A stretch of DNA of 64,000 nucleotides from Ailurus styani (Eukaryota > Chordata > Mammalia > Carnivora > Ailuridae). This document shows positions 23,533-35,044 of this stretch, in pieces. The notes below the pieces were generated by a model that did no database searches, was not told the origin of the DNA, and worked only from the letters and a program-made list of their open reading frames with translations. Position 1 is the first letter of the stretch, and each line of letters begins with the position of its first letter. Position numbers and translations under genes: made by a program. The stretch spans positions 4,657,250 through 4,721,249 of the forward strand of contig LNAC01000036.1 in NCBI GenBank assembly GCA_002007465.1. Direction: 5' to 3'.

Positions 23533-23713
23533 ACATGGGTTTTGCATTATTTTCACTTATCGCTTGGAAGCTATTTCCCTACTGTCCACTGGCGTCAATT
23601 CACCCATAAGAAGCCTGCTTTCNACATGGGTTTTGCATTATTTTCACTTAACGCTTGGAAGCTATTTCCCTACTGTCCACTGGCGTCAATTCACCCATAA
23701 GAAGCCTGCTTTC
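23533..23713. repeat. Direct 90-bp duplication joined by one N (probable assembly artefact)
   Basis: Bases 23533-23622 and 23624-23713 are the same 90 bases with one difference (ACTTATCGC versus ACTTAACGC). The only base between them is the unknown base at 23623. This is what results when overlapping contig ends are joined without merging. Confidence 0.95.
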
Positions 23714-24742
23714 AGTCTAATGACTGCTTTTTTGTAGGTAATCTGTCTTCTCTCCTGGTAGCATTTAGGATTTTCTCTTTATCCCTGCCGTTCAGAATTT
23801 TCATTGTGGTATGCTTAGATATGGATTTATTTTTGTTGTTCTGTCTCAGCAATTGATGCAAACCTTCACTCTGAGGACTAGTGGCTTTCTTCACTCCCAA
23901 GCTTGGAAAATTCTTAGCCATTCTCAGCTGTTGTTTCTTCCAGTGGTGCCTTTGCCCCTTGCCTCCTCTTTGCCCCTTTCTTAATTCTCTGCTTTTGGAA
24001 TTACATGAGAGAAACGCTGGAGTTTCTCCCATTCTTTCATGTTTTCCAGCCCTTTATCGTTTAATACTAGTTACCTTTTTATTTTGACATGATCTCAATT
24101 TTATGTGTGCAAGTTAAGGACATGTAACTTCCCTTTCACCAAACAATTTGAGACTAGGTTGCTGACCTGATGTCCTGTTACCCCCAAATACTTTAGTGTA
24201 TATTTCCTACACATAAGCATGTCTCCTATATAACTGCAATGCAATTGTCAAAATTGGGAAATTACACTGATATATTACTACCTTATAATCCTCAAACACT
24301 GTTCCACTTTCTCCAGCTGGGCCAGTAATGTCTTTTATAGGAAATGGTTTCAGGTCAGAAAAGTGTTAGGTTTAGCTGTCATGTCCCTTCAGTTTCCTTC
24401 ATTACCCAGCTTCTCCCCAGTCTTCCCTTGACATTGAATATCTTCATTCTTCTGAAGATTTAGAGACCAGTTATCTTGTAAAATGTCCCTCAGTTTGGGT
24501 ATGTCTCATGTTTCCTTGTGATTGGGCTTAGATTATGCATTTTTGGCAGGAATATCACAGAAATGATGCCATATCTCTTATGGTGATACGTCTTATTTGT
24601 GGTGGTGGTACCTTTGATCATATAACGAGGGTGGTGTCTGCCAAATTTCTCCTCTTTAAAGTTAATATCTCCCCCTTTGTAATTAATAAGTGCCTTTTGG
24701 GGAGATACTTTGACTATGCAAATACCCTGTTTCTCATACATA

Positions 24743-24957
24743 TTTTTAAAAGGTTTGTTTGTTTATTTATTTATTTAGAGAGAAAGAGCAAGAGAATTGG
24801 AGAGGGGAGGGGCAGAGGGAGAGGGAGGGGGACTCTCCAGCAGACTCCCTGCTCAGTGCAGAGCTCGACTCAGGGCTTGATCTCATGACCCTGACAGCAG
24901 GACCTGAGTCAAAACCAAGAGTCAGGCGCTCAGCAGAGTGCGCCACCCACACACCCC
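24743..24957 (-). repeat. Can-SINE, antisense
   Basis: Tail GTTTGTTTATTTATTTATTT, GGGGAGGGGCAGAGGGAGAG tract, and head GCGCCACCCACACACCCC. Flanks TCTCATACAT and CCTCATCACA give a weak duplication. Two plus frames (85 and 117 residues) and one minus frame are SINE translations. Confidence 0.9.
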
Positions 24958-25845
24958 TCATCACACTTTTGCTCGATAATTTTAACATCCATCAACAGCA
25001 GCAATTAATCCACTAGTGTTTGTTTACTGAAGATTTTCTTACTTTCTCCTCATTCCTTCTATATTTATTAGAATTCTACTGTAAGAAAGAACTGGACGTT
25101 CTCCTCTGTTTATTATTTATTATTTATTTTTGCTTTTTAAATGCAATAAAAAATTTTATTGTGGTAAAATATATTTAACATAAAATTTACCATTTTAACT
25201 ATAAGTAAGTGTACACTTGTGCAGCAGTAAGGACATTGACACTGTTGCGGCCGTCACCAACATCCAGCTCCAGAAATTCTTTCATCCTCCCCAGCTGAAA
25301 CTCTGTACCCATTAAATTCTAATCCCCTGTTCCTGCCTCCACTGTTCTACTTCCTGTCCCTGTGAATTTAACTCCTCCAAAAATGTCGAAGAAGAGGAAT
25401 ATTACAATGTTTGTCTTCTTGTAACTAGCTTATTCCCTGTTTAACTCTGCTTATTTTTTGAGATTAATATGGTCTCATGGGTATTTGTTGCATATTCTAT
25501 GGATTGTAATCCATTACTATTAGTATTACTGTTCTTTTGTTGCTCAGATGGACCCAGCTTTGGCTGTTAGGAGCTCCTTCATGTCGGCTTCCATGTCCCT
25601 TTAACAGGTCCATTGCTTTTCTGAGCACTTCTTTACTTTCTGGCTCACAGGATGTTCTAGGCTCATCTCGTATTTTCCCTTTCCCAGATGGAGAACTGAC
25701 CATTTCTCCAAGGAACCCTTATTTAGAAACCAGGATCTGGGCACTATGTGTCTGTACCCAGATGACCGAGTGTCATTTTTTCCCTAGGCTCTCTTAGTGG
25801 ACAGAACGAGGAAGTGTATGTACATAGACGAACACACATGTATTC

Positions 25846-25848
<3 letters not shown>

Positions 25849-25898
<50 letters not shown>
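25849..25898. repeat. Microsatellite (TG)n(TA)n
   Basis: About 19 TG units followed by about 5 TA units. L1M 3'UTR text of this type often carries a TATA/CA tract here, so it probably expanded from the repeat itself. Confidence 0.97.
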
Positions 25899-25899
<1 letters not shown>

Positions 25900-26600
25900 A
25901 ATTTATTCCTGTATATATCCATCTGTATGTATATTAAGATCCATGGGTTTATGCTGATACCTCTGATTCCAATTTAACCCCACAGGGTTTGTTCTAGGTT
26001 TTCTCTTTTCCTTTCTCTTACAGTAGGGAACCTAGTTCTCAGTATCCACAAAATATATATTACCATGAAATTTTACTATGGTTCTAAGAGTCCAAGTTAT
26101 ATAAAAAGTATATTCAGAGATAGTCGCTCCCCTCATCCTCACTACCTGTTCCCGTACTCCCCTTTTTCCTCCCTATTCTACCAGCAACAGAAAGTAACCA
26201 TGCTCATCGGTCACTGCTTTATCCCTTCCTATATCCCTTTTGCACAAATGAGTGGATACGTATTTTCTTCCATTCCTGTTTTTTATACATGAAGGGTAAC
26301 ATACTGTTGATACTCCCTTTGTACTTTACTTTTTTTTCCCCACTTAACAATATGTCCTGAAAAATCCCTCCATATCAGTTCATAGAGAGCTTCCTTTCCT
26401 TTGTTTACTACTGCATGTAATGCAGTACTCCATTATGTGGATGAACCAGTTTTTTCAATTACTCTCCTGTGTATGGGTGTTTAGATTGTCTCTAATATTT
26501 TACAATTACATTATTGCAACGAGTAATCTTGTCAGTCTGTATTTTTGTATTAGGCTAGAATCCTAGAAGTGGAATTGCTGAGTCAAAAGGTATGTGCATA

Positions 26601-26810
26601 GGGCGCCTGGGTGGCTCAGTGGGTTAAAGCCTCTGCTTTCGGCTCAGGTCATGATCTCAGCGTCCTGGGATCGAGGCCCGGATCGGGCTCTCTGCTCAGC
26701 AGGAAGCCTGCTTCCTCCTCTCCTTGTCTCTCTGCCTGCCTCTCTACCTACTTGTGATCTCTCTCTCTCTCTGTGTCAAATAAATAAATAAAATCTTTAA
26801 AAAAAAAAAA
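26601..26810 (+). repeat. Can-SINE, mustelid-type, sense, perfect 16-bp TSD
   Basis: Begins exactly with GGGCGCCTGGGTGGCTCAGT, has CTCTGCCTGCCTCTCTACCT and ends CAAATAAATAAATAAAATCT plus about 14 A. AAAAGGTATGTGCATA lies at 26585-26600 and again ending at 26824. With its intact tail it is among the youngest copies here. Confidence 0.96.
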
Positions 26811-27765
26811 AAGGTATGTGCATATGCACTTTTGTTAGATATGGTCAAATTCCTTTCCAGAAGGGTCCATCAGTTTGCCTTCTCATCAGCAATGTATGTG
26901 AGTCCTTGTTTCTCCACAACCTTGCCAAGAGAATATGTTGTCATACTTTGAATTTTTCACCAGTCTAATAAATAAGAAATGGCATCTCTGTGTTTAAGTT
27001 TGCATTTCTCTAATTATAAGTAAATTTGATCACTTTTTTTTGTTTAAGGACCTCTTTAGATCGCGTGTGCGTGTGTATGTGTGTGTTCATGTCATTCTTC
27101 CATTTTAAGCTATTGTCTTTGGATTTTTAAAATTTCTTTATGTATTAGAGATATCAGCTGCTTGTGGTATGTGTTGCAAGTATTTTCTTCTAGCTTATCA
27201 AAGCCTTTTGACTTTGCTTATTTTTGCCATACAAAAATTTTTATTTTTATGTAGTCAAATTTATTAATCTTTCCTTTCAGTTGTCTCTGGGTTTTGAACT
27301 ATGATTAAAAGCTTTTCTCTAACCTATGGACTAAGTAGGAATTTGCAAGCTTCCTCTAGCATGTTTTAATGTCTGGTGAGAGCTAGTTCCCCCTCCCACC
27401 ACAATCTCATGGTTTTTCTTTTTCTGTAGTTTCCTGACTATTCTTGCATGTTTGTTTTTCCATATGAACTTTAGTTTCAGCTTGCCCGATACCACAGAAA
27501 ATCTTGTTGGCATTTTTTTTGATACTGAATTAAATTTATAAATAAACTTAAGAAGAGCCAACATATTTATGATGTTGAATCATCCCATCCAAGGATAGAG
27601 GGAACTTTCCATTTGTTCGGGTCTACCTTGTATCTTTCAGGAATGTCTAGAATATTTATAGTAATTAAATAAATAATGTATTTTAATTACTATATCAATT
27701 ATTACTGTATTTTATTATTCACTGGCATCTTTCTATTGGTGTGAACTTTCCAGGTTATTTCTATT

Positions 27766-28145
27766 TCTTTGTCATCTATGGTCCCATATGCCATTTACAT
27801 ACCTGTAGTTAATACCACTTTATATCTCTGTCCCTTAACTCTGAATGGTCAACTTTGTAAAAAGGCCACCTGGAAAAGAGTCTTTTTAATAGGGACCCCG
27901 GCCTGGTTTGGGGAATCCTGGGCAGGGTCTATAATCTACACCCTGGGGTGGAGTTGCATGTGAGTACAAGACCATTCCTGGGGTGGAGTGGTCTTAAGTG
28001 GGAGGTCTTAAGTGGTCAGTTGTCACAGGAATGAGGGCTCGTTTGTAGACTGGCTAATAAGCTTTAGCAGGTGGCAACTTAAGATCTGGGGAAAATGTGG
28101 GAGTAAGAGTTGATACAGGGCTGGGGTGTATAATAATGTAACAGA
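27766..28145. other. Unclassified non-coding sequence
   Basis: A short region with imperfect local duplication (CTGGGGTGGAG twice at about 27942 and 27979; GGTCTTAAGTGG near 27989 and 28003). No family recognised. Confidence 0.4.
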
Positions 28146-28147
28146 AT

Positions 28148-28315
28148 GAACACGGACTCTGGAGTTAGACAATCTGGGTTTGAAGACAGCTCTGCCATTT
28201 TCTGGCAAGCTGAGCCTTAGTTTCTCATGTGTGATAGATAGGTTTAATAGTACCCATTTCAGTCTCTGCGAGGATTAGATATGATGTACATAAGCCACTT
28301 AGTGTCTGTTAGATA
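28148..28315 (+). repeat. MIR, sense
   Basis: GACTCTGGAGTTAGACAATC, TGGGTTTGAAGACAGCTCTG, TGAGCCTTAGTTTCTCATG and GAGGATTAGATATGATGTA are in MIR order, including the tRNA-like head and core. Confidence 0.9.
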
Positions 28316-28400
28316 TGGGCATAGGTATAGATACAGATATATGGATATAGGCCTAGGTATAGATGTAGATGCAGCTATAAATACATGGATATGTGAGTCA
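28316..28400. repeat. Degenerate TATAGA/GATATA simple repeat
   Basis: Imperfect units such as GGTATAGATACAGATATATG and GATGTAGATGCAG. An old decayed tandem tract. Confidence 0.65.
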
Positions 28401-30940
28401 TCTCATCACATAACATAGACCAGACTAGAATAGACTATGAGACAACAGAATAGGAGCCTGTGACCTGTAACGTGAATTCTGCTCTTTCCTCATGATCCTG
28501 GAACCATGATTTTACCTTTTAGGCTTTGGGAGTACAGAGGACAGCTGGTCATTACCCTTCAGGTTTGGGGCTACGTCTAGGACCTGTGGTTTCTAATGTT
28601 GGACAGAAAATTAACAGCCTTAACAAGCATTTTGATACCCCTGTGGAGCTAATGGAAGATGAATCCTTTGAATTTGGAGAGTCTTATTCACAGGCATATT
28701 CTTCCCTGGGGAATCCTTCCTCCCTTTGGCCTGAGCTTTTGATTGAATCCTTGACAGTTTGAGCTGTAGGAAACTGTTGTGGCTTTGGCTGGCAAACAAG
28801 GCATGATATGGGGAGGCAGAACTGAAAGCAGTAATGCTTTGATTTGTATCTATTGGCTAAGGATTTTGTCACTTACAAAGGACATAGTGGGATTAGAGAG
28901 AGCTATGTGGCTGGATAGTGGGTCATCTTAAATATCTGTATGAGTATCTAAAGTGACAAGACATGATGAAACTTGCAGCCGCGGGAGGGGCTACAGGAGT
29001 ACACCCTGTTCTCTGCTGGGAGTAGCATGGAAGCTCATAGAGGTGAGGGTCTAGCTTAGCAAATCTAGTAGAGTCAAAAGCGTGATGAGAATGGCCTGGA
29101 AATCCTAGGAATTCCCCTTCAAACTCAGAAATAAAAGGACTGTCATTTAGTAAATAAATGTAAAATCCTGCTGACTGTGAGAAAGGGAGAAGGAAGGACA
29201 AAGGGAGGAAGAACTGGGATCCGAGGGACAAAACTAATCAATAAAGTGAAACAATAGCAAGGTCAAAGAGACAAAATCAAGTGTTATTTTACTTAATTCA
29301 AGACATCTGGCCAGCTTATCACTGGAGAAAGATAACACAGTGAATAAATCAAATGCATGGAGAACCTCAGTGGTCCTGTTAGCTCCTCCTCCTCTGTCCC
29401 CAAATTTTGGGTAGATCATATGAGAAGTTAAAATTCGCTGATTTGAGTCTCATATTCTATTTCCTCCGCCCGGCATGTGAAGAGGCCAGTGAACCTTAAA
29501 ATAACCAAATGGCAGAAAACCAAGGGAATAGGGACAAGCTTAAGTGCCTGGCCTAGATAATTAGTCTTTGAATAATCAAGAATGGGGTGCATTATAATCC
29601 TAATACTGGCACCGTAATTAGACTTAGAAGCTTTGAACTGTGATGTTAGAATTTCTGTGTGTAGATGTGAAGTCGGAGAGTTTGGGGAGACTTTAGTTTG
29701 TCATTTAGCAGCAAAGTAATGATGCTACCTTTTTCTAAACATATGAACATCTTGGTCCATATTTCTGGGAACTCTGGAAGGATGAAATGAAAACTCAGAA
29801 AGACTGATGCAGTGACCACAGGTGCCCTCTTGTTTGACTCAGGAAGTCCTCCACCTTTAGTATTTTGAATGCGTACCGTGTCATTCCCACAGCAGCTTTC
29901 AGACTCCCAATGTTTTGAGATGCAGCTGACTCTCAATTATAAAAGTAAAAGCAATTATCTAGATTCTCACCATGCATTTAAGATTCTAGTTTTATGTTTA
30001 TTTATTAAAAATAACACAAACCAGGCAAGCAACTTACTTAAAATGCAGTGTGTGCTGAAACTGATTTAAAGCAATAACCACAGACGCAGCCCTTGTGATT
30101 CTCTGAAATATCCCTTTCTTCCTCTGCAGTTTGAATCCAAATATCCAGCTTTGATTTTGATGTCTCTTTTAAGTTTTGCACCTTTCTGGGCTCTTTGCAT
30201 ATTAGAGATGAAGAGAGAGAGAGCAAGTGAGAACTAAGAATCCCAAAATATGACACTCTAAAGCTCAAGTTTAAGAGTTATTTTGGTCGACAATTAAGAT
30301 TTCTGTTTTGTGTGAGCTGAAGTTACGAGTGCAATTGTTTATGAAAACACCCACAATGTGGAATCTGTGTACTTTTCTAACACCGCATTCCTATCTTACG
30401 AAGCAGAGGATGTGTTTGTGATTCTGTAGCTCCTACTGTAGATTTTATAGGATACCTCCAGTACCCTTAAAATAAAAACACCAAATGAAATATGATTTGA
30501 ATAAGGCAAGTATCCTGTAATTAATTGAAACTCTTTTTAAAAATAATCATCTTTAGAGATTGGATGGGGGACAGTATTTACAAGGTTAAATGTCATGCTA
30601 TATTTTAGCACAAATCATAAAATTAGAAAGACCAAAAAAAAAAAAAACCCACAATACCTGAAACTCCTGCTTATTGGGCCATCAGCTCCACCCTGTCTCA
30701 GAAGGTGGATTTCTCTTCCTGAAAGGCAGGAATTCCTAAAGCCTTGGTGATTTCCCAACAACTCCAGGCTCTTTTGAAGGGCTGTTTAACATTTATTCTT
30801 ATTCTCCTCCATCCCTTAAACTCCCTGAATTTAGCAGACATGTTGGTACTTCTCTAATAGTAAATCTTCTATCTCATTTCTGTGTTCTTTTAAAAATGTG
30901 TCTTCTCAACTAGATGATAAGCTTCTTTAAAAGGGGGGCC
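28401..30940. other. Mostly unique non-coding sequence
   Basis: About 2.5 kb without a repeat that I can name. Opposed frames of 60-102 residues (for example 28923-29231, minus) lack recognisable domains. An A-rich run lies at about 30634-30645. Confidence 0.4.
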
Positions 30941-30941
30941 A

Positions 30942-31540
30942 TAAACTACGGGGTATTTACCCCAAAGATACAGCTATAGTGAAAATAAGGGGCACGTGTA
31001 CCCCAGTGTTCATAGCGGCAGTGTACAATAGCCAAACTATGGAAGGAGCTGAGATGCTCTTCAACAGATGAATGGATAAAGACATGGTTCATATATACAG
31101 TGGAATATTACTAAGCCATCAGAAAGGATGAATACCCACCATTTGCATCGACATGAATGGAACTGGAGGGGATTATGCTAAGTGAAGTAAGTCAAGCAGA
31201 GAAAGACAATTATCATATGGTTTCACTTATATGTGGAACTTAAGGAATAGCACGGAGGACATTAGGGGAAGGAAGAGAAAACTGAAGGTGGGGGGAATCA
31301 GAGGGGGAGATGAACCATGAGAGAATATCGACTCTGGGAAACAATTTGAGGGTTTCAGAAGGGAGGGGGTGGAGGGGTTGGGGTAGCCCAGTGATGGGTA
31401 TTAAGGAGGGCACGTGTTGTAGTGAGCACTGGATGTTACATGCAAATAACAAATCATGGAACACTACATCAAAAACTAATGATGTACTACTGTACGGTGA
31501 CTAACATAACATAAAAAATATGTAAATAAATAAATAGAAA
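30942..31540 (+). mobile_element. Carnivoran L1, 5'-truncated 3' end, sense
   Basis: GGGTATTTACCCCAAAGATA, ATAGCCAAACTATGGAAGGA, ATGAATGGAACTGGAGGGGA and ATTATCATATGGTTTCACTT form the carnivoran L1 3' region, followed by GTGATGGGTATTAAGGAGGG and an A-rich tail. About 600 bases. AAAAGGGGGGCCATA and AAAAAGGGGCTATA at the edges suggest a target duplication. The ORFs on either strand here are L1 translations. Confidence 0.9.
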
Positions 31541-31562
31541 AAAGGGGCTATATATTCAACTT

Positions 31563-31739
31563 AAAAAAAAAGATTTATTTATTTATTTAGAGAGAAAGAG
31601 AGTAGAGGGAGGGAAAAGGAGAGAAAATCTCAAGCAGACTCTGGACTGAGTATGGAGCCCGATGTCAGGCTCTATCTCACAACCCTGAGCCGAAATCAAG
31701 AGTCAGAGACTTAACCAGCTGAGCCACCCAGGTGCCCCC
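31563..31739 (-). repeat. Can-SINE, antisense, with TSD, right behind the L1 tail
   Basis: AAAAAAAGATTTATTTATTT start, GAGCCCGATGTCAGGCTCTA, and head GCTGAGCCACCCAGGTGCCC. TATATTCAACTT (31551-31562) and TATATTCAGCTT (31741-31752) are the duplication. Only about 22 bases separate it from the L1 tail at 31540. Confidence 0.92.
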
Positions 31740-31759
31740 ATATATTCAGCTTTTAAAAA

Positions 31760-32894
31760 GATCTCACATAGCATCTAGTAGCATGCCTTGATACATTAGA
31801 AATTCAACAGGTAGATACTTCTTCCTTGACTTCATTGCTAATATTTTCAATAATGTCATATATTTGAGGGTCTTCATTCTCTTTAAATATATGATCTTAA
31901 GAGGTTTGCTCTATTCTGTGATTTCATTACATTTAGGAACTCAGTTCGCAGTTACATGCATTCTGTTAACTAAGACACACCCGTGTAAATATGCACCCCC
32001 CCAACAGACACAGAGGCAAAAGGAAACATAACGGTGTGAATGATGGAGAAGGGGGCAAGGCCGTGTATTTGCATTGATTAAAGAGGTCCATGAAGAAGTA
32101 GACATTGCTGACTACAAAGGTAGCCAGCAGCTTAGGTCCATTTCCTGTGGCGAAGCACACACGGAAGAGTGAGAGGACTTTGTAGCTCAGTAGCAAAATT
32201 AAAAACTCCTCCCATAGCTAGTTTCCTTGGAGTATCTTATTTTGAGGAAACAGAATTTTTTTTTTTTTGAGGAAATGGAAATTTCATACTCCCGAACATG
32301 TTTCTCTCAAGCCCTATAGTACCACTGATTTCCCTCTTGAACTCTGATTATGAGGGTTGGTGAGAGCTGGCAGTTCCACAAGCAGAATTAATCTCCTAAA
32401 TCCAATGTGTACCTTTTGGTGCGGGATAAGGCAGGGGAGGAGAGAGTTGTAATATAGTAAATGGCTTCTCTAAGCTGACTTAGTTGGAAACAGGATGTTG
32501 GCTACTTCATCCTGATAATGAGCCAGATTTTTATTCTCCTCCATTAAAGAGTGTTTTAGGGCATGGTTCTTGCGTCTTGCAGGATAAACCAAGTCCCTGA
32601 GGGCAAAGGCAACAGAAATGATGACAGATTTCACTCAAAAGCTCAGTTTCCCTTCTATCTTCTGCCATCTGAAAAAAACAAACAAACAAGAAAACCGTCT
32701 TCTGAATATCCACTATTAATAGGAGCCCCAGAGATCATCTTCATTCAGAAACTTTCCATCTTCCTATTGCCACCATGACCTGATTAGTATCAGCTGTTGA
32801 TTCTGGGCATTAATGGAATTGTCATTTAGTAAAATCAGTGATCATCACTGTCCAGGTCAAGCCTTAAAATGAATGAGGTTAATAAAAAAACATC

Positions 32895-32896
<2 letters not shown>
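31760..32896. other. Unclassified non-coding sequence
   Basis: No family recognised. A T12-13 run at 32256-32268 is flanked by TTGAGGAAACAGAA and TTGAGGAAATGGAA, which may be a very small retroposed tail or chance duplication. Confidence 0.4.

Positions 32897-32943
<47 letters not shown>
32897..32943. repeat. Microsatellite (TG)n, about 23 units
   Basis: A pure uninterrupted TG tract from ATATGTGTG to GTATGAATG. Its length and purity predict high variability. Confidence 0.98.
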
Positions 32944-32945
<2 letters not shown>

Positions 32946-33004
32946 AATGATTTATTGCCACAATATCCTTTTTAAATTTTTATTGCCATAATAATATCCT
33001 TTAA

Positions 33005-33225
33005 ATATGTGCGGGCTATTTCTGTAACACTTTATCTGCTCCTCTGTTGTGGTTTTTATTACTTTGTGCCTTGTGTTATAGATAATGTCCATATCTCATT
33101 TCATCTACTAGACAGTAAGCTGCTTGAGGTCAGTGTTCATATCTTATCCTTGATACAGCCCCCAGTTACTAGCATGCTGCCTTGCATTTAGCCAGTTTGC
33201 AGAAAATATTCACTAAATCCAAGAA
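33005..33225 (+). repeat. LINE L2 3' end, sense
   Basis: TCATCTACTAGACAGTAAGC, GCTTGAGGTCAGTGTTCATA and the TAGCATGCTGCCTTGCATTT block follow the L2 3'UTR order ('actagactgtaagctccttgagggcaggga'). Confidence 0.75.
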
Positions 33226-33814
33226 CAAAATGGTGTGCATTACTGATATTTAAGTCTCATTGCTGTGTGCAAAACACTATGTGATTTCACTGAGTCTGGT
33301 AGACAAGTGGAGTCTGGCGGAGATGTATGAACACGCGGGCAGGTTCTCTTTTCTATTTCTTGGAGCATAGCCATGAAGCCACACAGCATTTCAGGAGCAG
33401 ATGTGCCTCCATATTGATGGACAGGGCTGAAAAACGGTGGTTTGCTTTCTTTTTTGCTTTCTGTGCTCTTCTTGATGGTACCCCACATTTTCTGGCTCCA
33501 ATAGCCTAACAGGGACCCCGCCCTAACTCCAGGTGTCATTTTTGGGTTTTGACTGGTAATTCATACTTTGACAGGGAGGGTTTGAATTGTTCTCTTCCAA
33601 TTACCCTTGCATCACCTCTGCCACCCTCTTACCTACTCCCTCTATAAATGGTCCTCAGCCCCTTGGCATTAAACTACTCAGAAGCACATAAGGGTGTCTG
33701 CCTCAGAGATTTACTGCTTACTTCTCCTTCCAGATCATTTATAAGTGTTGACCCATGTCAGTCCTTACACTCGTCCATTATGGGCTTCTCTCTAATACTT
33801 ACTCCTCCCGAGAA
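33226..33814. other. Unclassified non-coding sequence
   Basis: No repeat or coding signal. Opposed frames at 33240-33539 overlap and share no recognisable domain. Confidence 0.4.
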
Positions 33815-33830
33815 GACTTGGTTTGTTCTT

Positions 33831-34040
33831 TTTTTTTTTTTTTTTAAAGATTTCTATCCATTCATTTGACACAGAGAGATCACAAGTAGGCAGAGAGGCA
33901 GGCAGAGAGAGAGGAGAGAGGAGGAAGCAGGCTCCCTGCCGAGCAGAGAGCCCGATGTGGGCCTCGATCCCAGGACCCTGGGATCATGACCTGAGCCGAA
34001 GGCAGCGGCTTTAACCCACTGAGCCACCCAGGCGCCCATG
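33831..34040 (-). repeat. Can-SINE, mustelid-type, antisense, perfect 16-bp TSD
   Basis: T16-18 tract, then AAAGATTTCTATCCATTCAT, GCAGAGAGGCAGGCAGAGAG, GAGCCCGATGTGGGCCTCGA and head ACTGAGCCACCCAGGCGCCC. GACTTGGTTTGTTCTT is identical at 33815-33830 and 34041-34056. Probably one of the youngest insertions. Confidence 0.97.
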
Positions 34041-34059
34041 GACTTGGTTTGTTCTTATT

Positions 34060-34595
34060 AAAGTTCTCCTTAGAGGCCAGGTTTACGGGAGAAGAAGTAT
34101 CTTGCACCCATGTTACAGAAGGCTCTGCTTGCTGTGGCTTAATGCTGACTTTCCTTCCGCTAGAAAAAAAAGAGGTCTGTGTTCTACAAAAATCCAGCCA
34201 TTGCAGGGCTACTTGTCTGGGATTTTCTGTGATCTAACAGAGCAAGTTTAATGACTCAGAAGAGGCCTGCCGTATATTGCAGCTCATGGCTCATGAGAAG
34301 ATATACTATGTTAATTTTCTGAACTGGGTCTTTTAGGCGGAATTACAATATTTTGGCAAAGCCTCTCCAGAATTCATGGCGGTTATTTGAGCTCCAGCCT
34401 ATCCAGCTCACCAAGGAAGGGAATCCCAGGATGTTGGTGAGCTATTGCGTTCCAACCGGACCTCATCCTCCGTAGAGGAAAATGGGTAGTGGATGCAGTC
34501 TTAAATGCTTTGAGGTAAAATAATTTTTTTTTTATGTGGGCAGCATGCTTCTCCCCTACTGATAGATGTGGATACTGGATATCATGAGCCTCTCC
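34060..34595. other. Unclassified non-coding sequence
   Basis: Moderate-GC sequence without a repeat that I recognise. Confidence 0.4.
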
Positions 34596-34599
34596 TTTT

Positions 34600-34800
34600 A
34601 GAACAGTTCAGTGTTCCTTATTCCTTCAGGATGAAATCCAAATTCCTTAACCCAATGTATAGGGCCTTTTGCCTTCTGCTTCAGCCTGATCTCCTTACCT
34701 CCTCCCTTCTCTCCAGCTGGACTGGACTACTCTCAGGACACTGAATGGCTATATTCTTTGTCCCCTCTGGGCCAATTGGTGCAGAGCTGTTCTGTGGTCC
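34600..34800 (+). repeat. LINE L2 fragment, sense (left part)
   Basis: CAGGATGAAATCCAAATTCC, TATAGGGCCTTTTGCC and CCTGATCTCCTTACCTCC match the L2 region coding for the ORF2 C-terminus. It appears to continue at 35045 after a MIR. Confidence 0.8.
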
Positions 34801-34824
34801 CCTGCCCACATCTGTCTCACTATT

Positions 34825-35020
34825 AATAATGACACTGGTAGTAGTTAGGTTTTGTGCTTAGTAGGGCTTACATGGATTCATTCACTTAATCCTTTTAAGA
34901 ATCCGTGAGTACTGTCATTCCCATTTTGTGGATGAGGAAACTGAGGCTTAGTAAGAGGAGGCTTTCCCAGGCTCAAGTGGAGTTGAAGCTAAGTAGTCTG
35001 GCTCCTGAGCCTGTCTGAGG
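34825..35020 (-). repeat. MIR, antisense, between two L2 pieces
   Basis: GGTTTTGTGCTTAGTAGGGC, CCATTTTGTGGATGAGGAAA, CTGAGGCTTAGTAAGAGG and GTCTGGCTCCTGAGCC follow complemented MIR. Confidence 0.88.
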
Positions 35021-35044
35021 CTGTCCTGGCTCCCAGCATTAGAG

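Larger units (their letters stand above)
21785..24085 (-). repeat. Old L1M, antisense ORF2 to ORF1 region
   Basis: The plus strand carries complemented ORF2 text (TGTACTGTGGTCAGAGTATG near 21950, AAATCTCCTACTATAAATGT near 22378) and later complemented ORF1 text (GATGTTTCTTCCAGTGG-like block near 23930, GGATTTTCTCTTTATCCCTG near 23769). Two Can-SINEs and a tandem block around an N interrupt it. Confidence 0.6.
24110..27765 (-). repeat. Old L1M composite, antisense 3'UTR into ORF2
   Basis: Complemented long L1M 3'UTR text runs through the block (AAATGTCCCTCAGTTTGGGT near 24481, GCATTTTTGGCAGGAATATC near 24537, CATTTCTCCAAGGAACCC near 25701, GAAGTGGAATTGCTGAGTCA near 26567), then complemented ORF2 text from about 27130 (GATACTGAATTAAATTTATA near 27522). 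More than one L1M copy may be present. Two Can-SINEs and a GT microsatellite interrupt it. Confidence 0.6.

Noticed and set aside
24535..25016. Plus frames of 117 and 85 residues and a minus frame
   Set aside because: Translations of the Can-SINE at 24743-24957 with L1M flanks.
33815..34056. CRISPR-like direct repeats
   Set aside because: The identical 16-mers are one pair of SINE target duplications in a mammalian genome. No array exists.
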